From: Eubacteriales bacterium
Lineage (GTDB): Bacteria > Bacillota > Clostridia > Eubacteriales > Anaerofustaceae
Length of the DNA: 53,460 bases
Direction of reading: 5' to 3'
Assembly: GCA_024685545.1 (NCBI GenBank)
Contig: JAIKVR010000022.1
Span: forward strand, 1-53,460
This document shows, piece by piece, positions 17,326 through 25,985 of this stretch. The position numbers were made by a program, and so were the translations under genes. Positions within the stretch are counted from its first letter, which is position 1. Each line of letters opens with the position of its first letter. The notes beneath the pieces were generated by a model, which was not told the DNA's origin, did not search any database, and saw nothing but the letters and a program-made list of their open reading frames with translations.

Positions 17326-17949
17326 CTACTCAACTTCTCCGACCGTCTGAAATTCGATATCCTCTATCGTGAACTTCTTTTCGCTGATTTTTCCAGTTAA
17401 TGCTCTGTTGATGAAAAACTCATCTGTCATCAGGACAAAGAGCTGTCTTTTTTCTTCATTGACCAGATAGTACTGATGATCCAGAATGTTGATCATCTTG
17501 CCCATCTCCTGTGTGCCGAAAAGAGGGATGCCACCAAACAACAGCGCAAACCATCCGATGATCAGATCCACAACGGTCTCTCTCTTGCTGTTTTTGATCT
17601 TGGTTACGGTCAATCTGATGATCTGAACCCCGGGAAACTCTTCGCGGATGATCTTTTCTTTGATCCTGACTTTTTTCAACCGCGATAATCTTCCCTGATC
17701 GCCATACTTTCTCAGATCAATCGCTTTCTTCGTCACAGAGAGATCGATCGGATTTCCATCATCCAACAGGTAATCTATGCTTACGTTCAAAACTACTGCA
17801 AGCGCTTTTAGGTTCGCCACATCAGGCATTCCCCTGTCACTTTCCCACTTTGCGATCGCCGCCCTGGAAATGGTCAGGCGCGATGCCAGTTCTTCCTGCG
17901 TATACCCAGCCTCGAGCCTCGCATTTTTTAATTTTTCTCCAAATGTCAT
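17326..17949 (-). CDS. XRE-family transcriptional regulator
   Basis: 207 residues. The helix-turn-helix spans about residues 5-62 (YTQEELASRLTISRAAIAKW). The C-terminal part has a membrane-like hydrophobic stretch (VVDLIIGWFALLFGGIPLFG) and a hydrophilic end with strands, so it may be membrane-associated or sense a ligand. GAAGGAG precedes ATG 17949. It lies 63 bases upstream of the isochorismatase fusion gene on the same strand and could regulate it, although that is inference. Confidence 0.8.
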   Translation of the reverse strand: MTFGEKLKNARLEAGYTQEELASRLTISRAAIAKWESDRGMPDVANLKALAVVLNVSIDYLLDDGNPIDLSVTKKAIDLRKYGDQGRLSRLKKVRIKEKIIREEFPGVQIIRLTVTKIKNSKRETVVDLIIGWFALLFGGIPLFGTQEMGKMINILDHQYYLVNEEKRQLFVLMTDEFFINRALTGKISEKKFTIEDIEFQTVGEVE

Positions 17950-18090
17950 GACAATGATCTCCTTCTGCTTAGCCGCGTTCAGTTGTTTTTTACGGTCTCA
18001 TCGTAATCTTCATCTAACGCATCAGTAAAGAGACGGAATGTGACAGGGCTGTTACTCTTCGTAACAAACGGTGATCTGGCAATATCCCCA

Positions 18091-18438
18091 CTAACAGTTA
18101 TTGGTTATATCCAATACTTCCCTTATCGAATCCTCATAGTTTTTTGTGATCAGAGTAATCTTTCTCCTACAGATCGGTAACCATCCATGATCTGGTGATT
18201 ACTTCTTTAAGCTGTTCGGCTGTACAATAAGAATCATCCAGCCTTGATTCGATATCAGAGCTATGTGATTTGATCTCCTCAAAATGCGAATCAATATACT
18301 CATCTGACATAGCCAGACAAATGAATCTTATCGACTGAAGATACTCATCGTCAAAGCTACTTCTCCATTCAAAAGGTATATAACAGCCTTCAACAATAAG
18401 ATTCTGTTCATAACGATTTCATCCGCTACAGATTTCAT
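18091..18438 (-). pseudogene. remnant of a P-loop kinase-like gene
   Basis: Three consecutive minus-strand frames together resemble the C-terminal half of an adenylate-kinase-like protein: MKSVADEI, then NRYEQNLIVEGCYIPFEW with IRFICLAMSDEYIDSHFEEI, then a second shift after WMVTD into CRRKITLITKNYEDSIREVL and TAG at 18091. The P-loop half is missing: the remnant begins directly after the stop codon of the YcaQ-type gene. It therefore has at least two frameshifts and a 5' truncation and cannot be functional. Confidence 0.65.
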
Positions 18439-18439
18439 A

Positions 18440-19633
18440 CTATTGTGCAATCCGTTGGCAAGCGTTAAGCTTTGCCAGACGCTTGACAGCAGCATCAACG
18501 GCTGCGTTCAGTTTTTTCGTCTGACTGATCCCTTTCTCATACCAGATGTTCTTTATGACAAGCGTTTCGGCTTTCCTGTCTGCTACGGCCTCGATCCGGC
18601 CTACCATCTTTTCACCGTAAACTATCGGCAGAACATAATATCCGAACTTCCTTTTTTCGGCAGGCGTATAAATCTCCCACGAATACTGATAATCCCAGAT
18701 CGCCTCGATCAGCTTTCTGTCCCACAGTACAGGATCCAGCGGAGCAAGAAACTCCAAACGAGGTTTTCGATCGACGGTATCAGCCAGAACAACTTCGGCT
18801 AAAGGCAGATCCTCTGAAAGGAAATACAGGGGGAATCGAATCCCTTCCACTGCAGTTTTCACGATCGCGCCTTCTGCTTCCAGCTTTTCAAACGCCGCGT
18901 CTCTCTGGTCAGCCGTCATCTCAATACCCAGAAAAGCATCTGAGCGTCTGTTCCACAGCAGACCGACCGCTCCGATCCGCCGTCTGATTCGCCACTTACG
19001 GAACGACATCTCGTCGGTGCAGGGATTCTTCGCTTCCAGCATATCCCTACTGAAGTATTTATCTGCGAGATCGTAATATTTTCGCGAACCGCTTTTGTGA
19101 TGTATAAGCAAAACGCCATCTGTATATAGCTGTTCCAGGACCGATCGGGCTGCCGGTGATGTTCCGTGCCAGTTTCCGCTCCAATGCATGGAGGAATGCC
19201 AGAACACCTTTCCCCGGATGGGAAGCGTATCGCTGCTTACCGGACCATTCTCTCGGATGTAGGCCACAGCCTGTTCTTCCAGTTCAGCAATACCCGGAAA
19301 CCCTGCGCCGTGCGTTTTGCTTTTGTTGCGGTAAGCTGAAAAATATGGCCAGTTTTCTCTCGGCCAGATAGACAGCGCCTTGTCAGTATAATCAACCAGC
19401 AAGCGATCTTTATACAGCAGATCCGCAAGCATCTTTCTGGTGAAGCCACGCACACGTGACTGCAACGTCAGTTCAGCATTTTTCCCGCATACATCCACAG
19501 GATCATACTGAATACAACCTGCCTGGCGGACATATTGATATGCACCTTCTTTTCCGGCAAAACGATATTTTCCAAGCAGTCCCTGCTTTCTGAGGATGAA
19601 GAGTCTCGCCTGTTCCCTTGTCATGGTTATCAT
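18440..19633 (-). CDS. winged-helix protein of the YcaQ (crosslink-repair glycosylase) family
   Basis: 397 residues. The N-terminus (TREQARLFILRKQGLLG) and YVRQAGCIQYDPVDVCGKNAELTLQSRV match the HTH_42/YcaQ family. Members of this family (AlkX/YcaQ, Streptomyces AlkZ) unhook DNA interstrand crosslinks. Further family blocks are SIWPRENWPYF, LDPVLWDRKLIEAIWDYQYSWEIYTPAEKRKFGYYVLPI and VGRIEAVADRK. Length is normal. The ribosome binding site before ATG 19633 is weak, and ATG 19624 is an alternative. Its stop abuts the kinase remnant, marking a rearrangement junction. A DNA-repair role is inferred from the family. Confidence 0.85.
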   Translation of the reverse strand: MITMTREQARLFILRKQGLLGKYRFAGKEGAYQYVRQAGCIQYDPVDVCGKNAELTLQSRVRGFTRKMLADLLYKDRLLVDYTDKALSIWPRENWPYFSAYRNKSKTHGAGFPGIAELEEQAVAYIRENGPVSSDTLPIRGKVFWHSSMHWSGNWHGTSPAARSVLEQLYTDGVLLIHHKSGSRKYYDLADKYFSRDMLEAKNPCTDEMSFRKWRIRRRIGAVGLLWNRRSDAFLGIEMTADQRDAAFEKLEAEGAIVKTAVEGIRFPLYFLSEDLPLAEVVLADTVDRKPRLEFLAPLDPVLWDRKLIEAIWDYQYSWEIYTPAEKRKFGYYVLPIVYGEKMVGRIEAVADRKAETLVIKNIWYEKGISQTKKLNAAVDAAVKRLAKLNACQRIAQ

Positions 19634-19740
19634 TAATCCGTGACCTCACTGCATCAGTCATTTTCCCCGACAGATCCAAGTCTGTCTATTAATTATACTC
19701 CAAACAGTCTTATCTGGCTATTAAGCAATGCTGCCAGTAT

Positions 19741-19773
19741 ACATAGAGCCCTGAACAGATCAGGGCCCTATGT
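19741..19773 (-). terminator. strong hairpin after the tRNA-synthetase tail remnant
   Basis: Stem of 14 pairs (arms 19741-19754 and 19760-19773; one A-C mismatch on plus, a G-U pair on minus). It lies just past the remnant of a lysS-like 3' end, mirroring the hairpin after the intact lysS. T-tail weak. Confidence 0.45.
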
Positions 19774-19904
19774 GAAAATGTTCGATATAAAGCTAATCTC
19801 GGCGGTTTATAGCCACTTTGCTGTATTTATGATGTACTTCCGGTAAATACCACCTGTGAAGCATATCGCTTTTATTTGGCAAAAAAGAGTATACCGAATG
19901 GAGT

Positions 19905-19990
19905 ATCTACGCTCCTGCCGGGATTTGGGATCAACCATCAGGAGATGATGCCTCTCCTCCACTTTATCATGGAGCACTGCAGAGATCAGC
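19905..19990 (-). pseudogene. remnant of the C-terminal tRNA-binding tail of a lysS/metG-like gene
   Basis: The minus strand encodes LISAVLHDKVEERHHLLMVD followed, after a one-base slip, by P-K-I-P-A-G-A. The end of the intact LysRS 2.4 kb away reads LISAVHNEGEEEKLHLLMVD-PNIPAGAKLY. The match covers about 30 codons and stops at the 3' end of the broken lipoprotein gene, whose TGA lies inside it. This is the leftover of a duplicated or replaced synthetase 3' end. Confidence 0.7.
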
Positions 19991-21843
19991 GGCGGATTAC
20001 TCCGAGCATTAGATCAGAATCATCGGGTTCAACCGAGACGATTTCAAAGAAGATGTTAGTGTCAGTACCTCCTGCACCCGGATTGACTTCAAACGCCACA
20101 TATTTTTTCAGTTCCTCGTTGAAGTACAGGAACGGCCTGTAGCAGTTGAATTTCTTTGGATCAGTCTGCATATATCCCTGTTTTTCCAATTCCAAAACAT
20201 ATTTATCAAGATACGCCTCAGCTGCTGCTACGCTCTCATAAGGCTGATAGACACAAAGGTGCACCCCATGGAATTGGGCCATCTCATAGTAGTATTTGGC
20301 TGTATCTCTCGCATTTATGTCTCCATGAAAGTCCGTTTCCGGAAGTCCGTGACTTTCCAAAATCGCCTTTGCTTCCTCAACAGATAGCGTCTTGCGGTTC
20401 TCGAATTTGACTCGTACCGTATTCTCCTGCTGATCCATATCGTAGTCGAATTTATAATCAAACGAAATGCAGGAATTGGGTGACTCAACATGGCCGTCAT
20501 CTTCACCGGCGGTAAATGTCCTGACAAAACCGTTCCCTATCAGCTTGGAAGCGTAATTGTCCAGGTACGCTTTCGCACTGTTTTTATCTGTATAGGCAAT
20601 ATCCATCACCATACGGAAATTATACTCAATAAAGTATTGAATACCTTCGGCGTATATGCCTGCAGAGTCCTGCCCTTTCCATTCCGTGAACACATCTGTT
20701 TCAGGAAGCGCAAGGAAGCCGTTTTGCTCAACTGCTGCGCTGACCGACTCGAATCCGTCATATTCCGGCAAATCATAATGCAGATTCCCGACGAGCACCA
20801 GACCGTTATCATACTCAAGATATACCTGAGAATAGGCATTGTATTCCTCGCGCAGCGGTTTGCGGTATACCGTCGCAGTGCTGTCATCAATAATTGTTCC
20901 GGATTCTTCCGCAAAGCCATTGGTCTTAAGCAGTACCTTATAGTCATCAATGTCCTTATCAGTCCAGTGAGAATCCCTCAGTATGATTGCACCATAACTG
21001 GAATACGCATTCTGATCGAAGCTCATTGCGTAGCTGGAAACTGCAGGGAATGGAAGTGCCATCTCTCCGTAACCTCTGCCGAATACGATATCGAGATAGG
21101 ACTCGATGTCTTCATCGGTCCAGTAGACTCTTTCCTGCGGATAAACAGGTTTTTTAAGCCACTGTTTGATGTTGTTGTTTTTCTTTGCGGAACCGAATGT
21201 CATCGTAAGATCCAGATCGTCATACTTCACAAATGTTTCATCCGTAACAACTGCGGTAAAATGCACGACTGTCGGGTCCATCGCGTCGAAAGTCATATGG
21301 ACTTCTTCCATTTTCTGCAGTGTGAACTCTCCGTATCCACCTATCGCACCCAGCGTGTATTTGACGGCCCACTCGTTGGATGTGAACTCCAGCGGGTTTT
21401 CCACGCTGTTGTATAACAGTTCCCACATATTATTGTATGTTATTTTCACCCAGCTATTGGGAAGAGCTTCACCCAGTGCGTCAATCGCATTTCCGGTTGT
21501 CCGAAAAAAAGACCTCCTCGATTTTTTCATCACCGTCAATCATGGCTTCAAATGTTTCGCCCTTAAGCGTCATAAAAGCGTAGGTAACAGAGTCTGTCTC
21601 GGTATCGCCGTAGACGATATAGACATGTTCGGGGGAATACGCATAGACAACTCCCGATTGTCCTCCTTCGACCACATAGTTACCCTTGTTGAGTTTTTTT
21701 ACAAAGTTCTCCATTGCGGCTTCCGAAATATCGGCCGGAGACATCTCACTGCCGCCAGAGGGCTGATCTTCTTTACCACACGAGCAGAGCGCAAAAAACA
21801 GGCAAAAAATCAGCATCAGTGATACAATCTATGTTGTTTTCAT
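19986..21843 (-). pseudogene. large lipoprotein gene broken by TAG and a T-run frameshift
   Basis: The true start is ATG 21843, preceded by AAGGGG; codon 5 is TAG (21829-21831, M-K-T-T-stop). The frame then gives a signal peptide with lipobox (FALCSCGKE). A second break occurs in seven consecutive T (minus strand, 21503-21509): removing one T joins EKIEEVFF to RTTGNAIDALGEALPNSW and the long downstream frame. The repaired product would be about 617 residues, a surface lipoprotein with repeated sections around WTDEDIESYLD / WTDKDIDDYKV and A-x-A-Y-L-D-x-Y (AKAYLDNYASKL; AEAYLDKYVLEL). Function unknown. Confidence 0.75.
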
Positions 21844-22103
21844 AAATATCCCCTTATTTCATCTCTCTGTTTTCCAAAGCGTTCCGAGTCAATACTTCCC
21901 GCTCTTCATTGTAGAAACAAAGAAAAAGTACTCGCTTTGAAAAAATCAACGACCTTACATTAACATGTCGGGACAAACGAGTTTTGAGATTTAAGTAATC
22001 GGGAAGACTGTTTACATGTTTTACAGTTTGAAACAGGCGTCTCTTGAAGAGAACAAAACCGGTGAAGGTATACCTCGATAATCCCTTATACTTCGCATGG
22101 CTA

Positions 22104-22132
22104 ATTATACGTTTTTCTTCGAGCATAAACAA
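22104..22132 (-). promoter_or_regulatory. promoter of the broken lipoprotein gene
   Basis: On the minus strand TTGTTT (22132-22127) and TATAAT (22109-22104) are 17 bases apart, pointing at the lipoprotein gene. The mRNA leader would be about 250 bases. The stretch 21844-22372 holds no convincing gene; a 92-codon minus-strand frame in the leader has no ribosome binding site. Confidence 0.5.
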
Positions 22133-22291
22133 TATGAATTAGCACTACAGACTTGTCAGTCTCTTCGCTACATAATCTCTTATCCTGCCACCGATATCCT
22201 GCGGTCAGAGTAAGCAACCAGAAGCCTCAGAGAATACACGTATGAACAACAGATTATTCATAGTCGTATTACGTCTTCTGTATATAACAAT

Positions 22292-22315
22292 GAGCCCCGA
22301 TAATAATCGGAGCTC
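22292..22315 (-). terminator. lysS: hairpin downstream of lysS
   Basis: Arms GAGCCCCGA (22292-22300) and TCGGAGCTC (22307-22315) form a 9-base stem with one wobble on the minus strand, 58 bases past the lysS stop. The T-tail is modest. It resembles the hairpin at 19741-19773 in position. Confidence 0.5.
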
Positions 22316-22372
22316 TTGGTGAAATGTGTTTTTTGAAGTTGCTATCGGCGGCTTACAGCTTTTTTGGAATAT

Positions 22373-24340
22373 TTAATACAGCTTCGCCCCCGCCGGGATG
22401 TTGGGATCCACCATCAGAAGATGGAGCTTTTCTTCTTCACCTTCATTATGAACAGCGCTGATCAGCATGCCGCAGGAATCGATGCCCATCATCTTTTTCG
22501 GAGGCAGATTCGTAATGGCGATGCAGGTCTTTCCGATCAGATCTTCCGGCTCGTAATAAGAGTGAATACCGCTTAAAATGGTGCGGTCTGTTCCGCTTCC
22601 GTCGTCCAAAGTGAACTGGAGGAGCTTCTTGCTCTTTGGAACGGCGACGCAATCCTTCACCTTAACGGCTCTGAAATCGCTTTTGCTGAAAGTCTCAAAA
22701 TCAACCTGATCCTCGAACAAAGGCTCAATACTCAGATGCTCGAAATCCGGAATCCTCGCATCGAAGAGCGGCATCTTCGGATCCGCAGTATCTACCGCCA
22801 AGACGGCTCCTTCTTCTGCTGCATCCTCTGTTTTCTGCGCACCATTTTTGTTCTTCGGTGTATCGATGGGCTTCATCGTAGGGAAAAGGATAACGTCCCT
22901 TATCGTCGGCTGGTCGGTTAAAAGCATTACGAGCCTGTCTATGCCGATACCGAGTCCTCCCGTAGGAGGCAGGCCCACTTCCAACGCGTTGATGAAGTCT
23001 GCGTCGTATGGATGCGCTTCATCGTCGCCTTTGGCCTTTGCTTCCATCTGTGCAAGAAAACGGTCTCTTTGGTCAAAGGGATCGTTAAGTTCAGAGAATG
23101 CGTTACCGTATTCGTGCCCGGCAATGAATATCTCGAAACGCTCGGTATATCTCGGGTCGTAGGCGCATTTCTTTGCCAGCGGCGAGATCTCCGTAGGATG
23201 ATCTGTGACAAAAGTCGGCTGTACTATAGTCTCTTCGACTTTCGCGTCAAATGCTGCCTCTATCATTTTGCCGATGCCCCAGGAATCCTCCACATCTATG
23301 CCGAGGCTTCGGGCTGCTTTTCTCGCCTCTTCGACATCTGTCATCTTGTCGAAATCGATCCCTGTGGCTTCAGTTACCAGATCGACCATTCTCGCCCTCC
23401 TGTACGGAGCCTTGAGCGAAATGTTTAAGCCCTGGTAGCTGACATCAGTGCTGCCGTTGATCTTTTCACCCAGGAAGCTGAACAGTTCTTCCACCATATC
23501 CATGACACCGTTGTAATCCGTATAGGATTCGTAGGATTCCATGGATGTGAATTCCGGGTTGTGAGTGGCATCCATTCCTTCGTTGCGGAAGACTCTGCCG
23601 ATCTCATATACCTTATCGAAACCTCCGACGATGAGCCTCTTTAAATTGAGCTCGGTGGCGATCCTCAGATACATCGCGATGTCAAGTGTATTGTGATGGG
23701 TGACGAAAGGACGGGCTGAGGCTCCTCCGGCCAGCGTCGAGAGCACCGGGGTTTCGACTTCGATGAAGCCCCTGTTATCCATGAATTCGCGTATCGCGGA
23801 GATGATCCTCGTACGCTTTATGAAAACGTCCTTGACTTCGGGATCCATGATAAGGTCGGTATAGCGCTGACGATATCTGAGGTCGGTATCCTTGAGACCG
23901 TGGAACTTTTCGGGTAGGACCTGGATAGATTTGGTGAGGAGAGTCATCCGGGAGACCCTGATGCTTATCTCCCCTCTCTGGGTCGCGAAGACCTCGCCTT
24001 CCACACCTACGATATCCCCGATGTCATAGGAGAGCACTTCCTCGTAGCTGTCTCCCAGGATATCCTTTTTGCAGAACATCTGGATCTTGTCCGTGACGTC
24101 CAGAAGATCGTAGAAAGCTACCTTCCCCTGGCCTCTTTTGGCCATGATGCGTCCGGCAAGGCAGACAGCCTTGCCGTCATAGTCCGCGAAATGCTCCTTA
24201 ATGTCCTTGGCGTATGCTGTACGGAGGAACTTAGTCTGCCTGTAGGGGTCTTTGCCTGAAGCAGCCAGCTTCTCGTATTTTTCTATCTTTATCTTTACAA
24301 CATCCGGCATGTTGCCGTAGTATTCGTCGTTATGCTCCAT
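22373..24340 (-). CDS. lysS: lysyl-tRNA synthetase (class II) with C-terminal tRNA-binding domain
   Basis: 655 residues; ordinary bacterial LysRS has about 500. N-terminal OB-fold anticodon domain (about 55-150, LAGRIMAKRGQGKVAFYDL). Class II core with motif 2 (GRVFRNEGMDATHNPEFT) and motif 3 (GLGIGIDRLVML). An Ala/Asp/Glu-rich linker follows. The last 110 residues (FSKSDFRAVKVKDCVAVPKS ... LIGKTCIAITNLPPKKMMGI) are the EMAP/MetRS-C-type tRNA-binding domain. It charges tRNA-Lys in the cytoplasm. It follows greA on the same strand with one base between the coding sequences, so the two are one operon from the promoter at 24849-24877. Confidence 0.95.
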   Translation of the reverse strand: MEHNDEYYGNMPDVVKIKIEKYEKLAASGKDPYRQTKFLRTAYAKDIKEHFADYDGKAVCLAGRIMAKRGQGKVAFYDLLDVTDKIQMFCKKDILGDSYEEVLSYDIGDIVGVEGEVFATQRGEISIRVSRMTLLTKSIQVLPEKFHGLKDTDLRYRQRYTDLIMDPEVKDVFIKRTRIISAIREFMDNRGFIEVETPVLSTLAGGASARPFVTHHNTLDIAMYLRIATELNLKRLIVGGFDKVYEIGRVFRNEGMDATHNPEFTSMESYESYTDYNGVMDMVEELFSFLGEKINGSTDVSYQGLNISLKAPYRRARMVDLVTEATGIDFDKMTDVEEARKAARSLGIDVEDSWGIGKMIEAAFDAKVEETIVQPTFVTDHPTEISPLAKKCAYDPRYTERFEIFIAGHEYGNAFSELNDPFDQRDRFLAQMEAKAKGDDEAHPYDADFINALEVGLPPTGGLGIGIDRLVMLLTDQPTIRDVILFPTMKPIDTPKNKNGAQKTEDAAEEGAVLAVDTADPKMPLFDARIPDFEHLSIEPLFEDQVDFETFSKSDFRAVKVKDCVAVPKSKKLLQFTLDDGSGTDRTILSGIHSYYEPEDLIGKTCIAITNLPPKKMMGIDSCGMLISAVHNEGEEEKLHLLMVDPNIPAGAKLY

Positions 24341-24341
24341 A

Positions 24342-24818
24342 TTACTTTACCGAACGTATTTCAAGGACGAAATCGCCTCCCGGGGCGTGCACGGTGACCT
24401 TATCGCCGACCTTGCTTCCCACGAGCGCCTGTCCGACCGGGCTCTGGTTTGACAGAAGCTTATTGTCCAGATCCACTTCATCGCTCCCCACAATACGGTA
24501 TTCCATCTCTTCATCCAGCTCGGGGTCGTATAGCTTGACCGAACTGCCGACAGCGACGACTCCCTTGGGCGTTTTCTTATTGTCAATGATCTTGGCGTTC
24601 TTCAGCTTATACTCTATCTCGACGATCTCGCCTTCGATGAAGCCCTGTTCGTTCTTGGCTTCCTCATATTCCGCGTTCTCGGACAGATCTCCGAATTCGC
24701 GGGCCACCTTGATCTTTTCGGCGACCTCTCGGCGCGCGGTCGTTTTAAGGTATTCAAGGCGCTCCTGGAGCTCGTAATATCCGTCCTTGGTCAACAGGAT
24801 TTCTTCTTTTTCAGCCAT
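24342..24818 (-). CDS. greA: transcription elongation factor GreA
   Basis: 158 residues, normal length. N-terminal coiled coil with LTKDGYYELQERLEYLKTT and EFGDLSENAEYEEAKNEQGF, the hallmark acidic tip that enters the RNA polymerase secondary channel and stimulates transcript cleavage. C-terminal FKBP-like domain with NQSPVGQALVGSKVGDKVTV. First gene of the greA-lysS operon, the usual arrangement in Bacillota. Confidence 0.97.
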   Translation of the reverse strand: MAEKEEILLTKDGYYELQERLEYLKTTARREVAEKIKVAREFGDLSENAEYEEAKNEQGFIEGEIVEIEYKLKNAKIIDNKKTPKGVVAVGSSVKLYDPELDEEMEYRIVGSDEVDLDNKLLSNQSPVGQALVGSKVGDKVTVHAPGGDFVLEIRSVK

Positions 24819-24848
24819 TAGATTTCTACCCCCCGTATTAGTTCAATA

Positions 24849-24877
24849 ATTATAATGATCTTTTGCGGTCAAGTCAA
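24849..24877 (-). promoter_or_regulatory. promoter of greA-lysS
   Basis: On the minus strand TTGACT (24877-24872) and TATAAT (24854-24849) are separated by 17 bases, 31 bases before the greA start. Near-consensus housekeeping (sigma-A type) promoter; no T-box features are seen. Confidence 0.8.
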
Positions 24878-24943
24878 GGGCATGACCTTCCGGAATTTCC
24901 CGGGAAATGTCCTGACGTCAGCCGGCTTTGCGGTCTGGTGCCG

Positions 24944-25855
24944 TTACTGCCTTGCACCGCATTCATGACAGAACCTGGCGCCTTTCATAAGCTTCGTGCC
25001 GCATTCCCTGCAACATCCGTTTTCCGCTGATATCTCTTCCGGTGAAGTCTCCGGCTTGTCCCTTCCGTTTATGATATCTGCGAATTCGGCACTTTGGCAC
25101 CACCTGTGTATCTCTGAACAGCGAACCGAGATGAACGGGTGTGTCCCGCCCAGATTTGCAAGCTGCTGCAGAGATCTGTTGTAGCCTGAACTCTTCACTA
25201 GCTTCTCGTAATCGGCGGCCTGTTCCATGAAAGCTTCCTTATTGATCCCCTTTATCACCGTCTTGCTTCCGGATGCGAGGCGGATCATTACATCCTCGAC
25301 AATCTCGCTGTCGCCCATATATACAGCCGCAGCCCTGTCCGCGGAAAGCTCGCTGGTCCTCTGCCATGAAGCAAGCGCAATCTTCAGTGGTGCGGAGATG
25401 ATACCGAGGCCGAGAGCATCCGCGACGCTGTAGAGTATGACCGTCGCCATGGTGCGATAGAGCACGTGACGGCATGCGATATGTCCGCACTCGTGGGCGA
25501 TGACAGCCTTCAGTTCCTCAGTGGTCATGGAATCGATCAGTCCCGATGTTATAGTGATGAAGGCCTCGTCATCACCATAGGTATAGGCATTGGGGTACGG
25601 ATTCATCTCCAAGTACAGCTCCGGCTCAGCGATGCCCAGCCTGTCGCAGATCGGTGGAAGGAGCTCATATATCTCCGGAAGCTGGTCTTTTCCAAGCCGA
25701 ATCTTGGTGGCCATATTGACGCCATGCAGCATCTGGCCGGTGAATCTTTTCATAAATGCCTGCAGCAGGGCGGTGAACCCCGGCAGGGATTTCAGCGTGC
25801 GCAGCGTTTCCCTGTCCTGTGGGTGCATGTACAATTCAGCGTTTATCATATGCAT
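24944..25855 (-). CDS. M48-family metalloprotease with C-terminal zinc ribbon
   Basis: 303 residues. Zinc motif HECGH at 121-125 (VIAHECGHIACRH) and third ligand E169 in SELSADRAAAVY, the M48 (HtpX/Ste24-like) pattern. A hydrophobic stretch (TMATVILYSVADALGLGIIS, about 135-155) lies between, so it may be membrane-associated. The last 25 residues (CCRECGTKLMKGARFCHECG) are a CxxC-CxxC zinc ribbon. Substrates are unknown; relatives act on membrane or misfolded proteins. Alone on the minus strand between greA and DUF4230. Confidence 0.88.
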   Translation of the reverse strand: MHMINAELYMHPQDRETLRTLKSLPGFTALLQAFMKRFTGQMLHGVNMATKIRLGKDQLPEIYELLPPICDRLGIAEPELYLEMNPYPNAYTYGDDEAFITITSGLIDSMTTEELKAVIAHECGHIACRHVLYRTMATVILYSVADALGLGIISAPLKIALASWQRTSELSADRAAAVYMGDSEIVEDVMIRLASGSKTVIKGINKEAFMEQAADYEKLVKSSGYNRSLQQLANLGGTHPFISVRCSEIHRWCQSAEFADIINGRDKPETSPEEISAENGCCRECGTKLMKGARFCHECGARQ

Positions 25856-25985
25856 ACCATAATCCTTTCAGGTAGAATAATCCTGCAAATCTCTTCAGGT
25901 GATACTGTTTCCCGGGCAATGAGCAACTTACCGGTCTTGGGCTCCCGTAATAAAAGCGCGGGGATTCCCGCGCCTGAAGTACTTT

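Noticed and set aside
20490..21416. 308-codon open frame on the plus strand
   Set aside because: It lies entirely opposite the large lipoprotein gene, has no ribosome binding site, and its composition (Cys, His, Phe rich) is that of an antisense shadow.
21854..22132. 92-codon minus-strand frame upstream of the broken lipoprotein
   Set aside because: Its first codon overlaps the predicted -35 box, it has no ribosome binding site and no recognisable family. Treated as leader sequence.
1..22300. Reassignment of TAG to an amino acid
   Set aside because: TAG ends several genes at the expected family length (BlaI-like, Fe-S scaffold, HD protein, TnpB), and one of the four internal stops is TGA.
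24819..24943. T-box or other riboswitch before greA-lysS
   Set aside because: The start site predicted from the promoter leaves only about 25 bases of leader, too short for a T-box.
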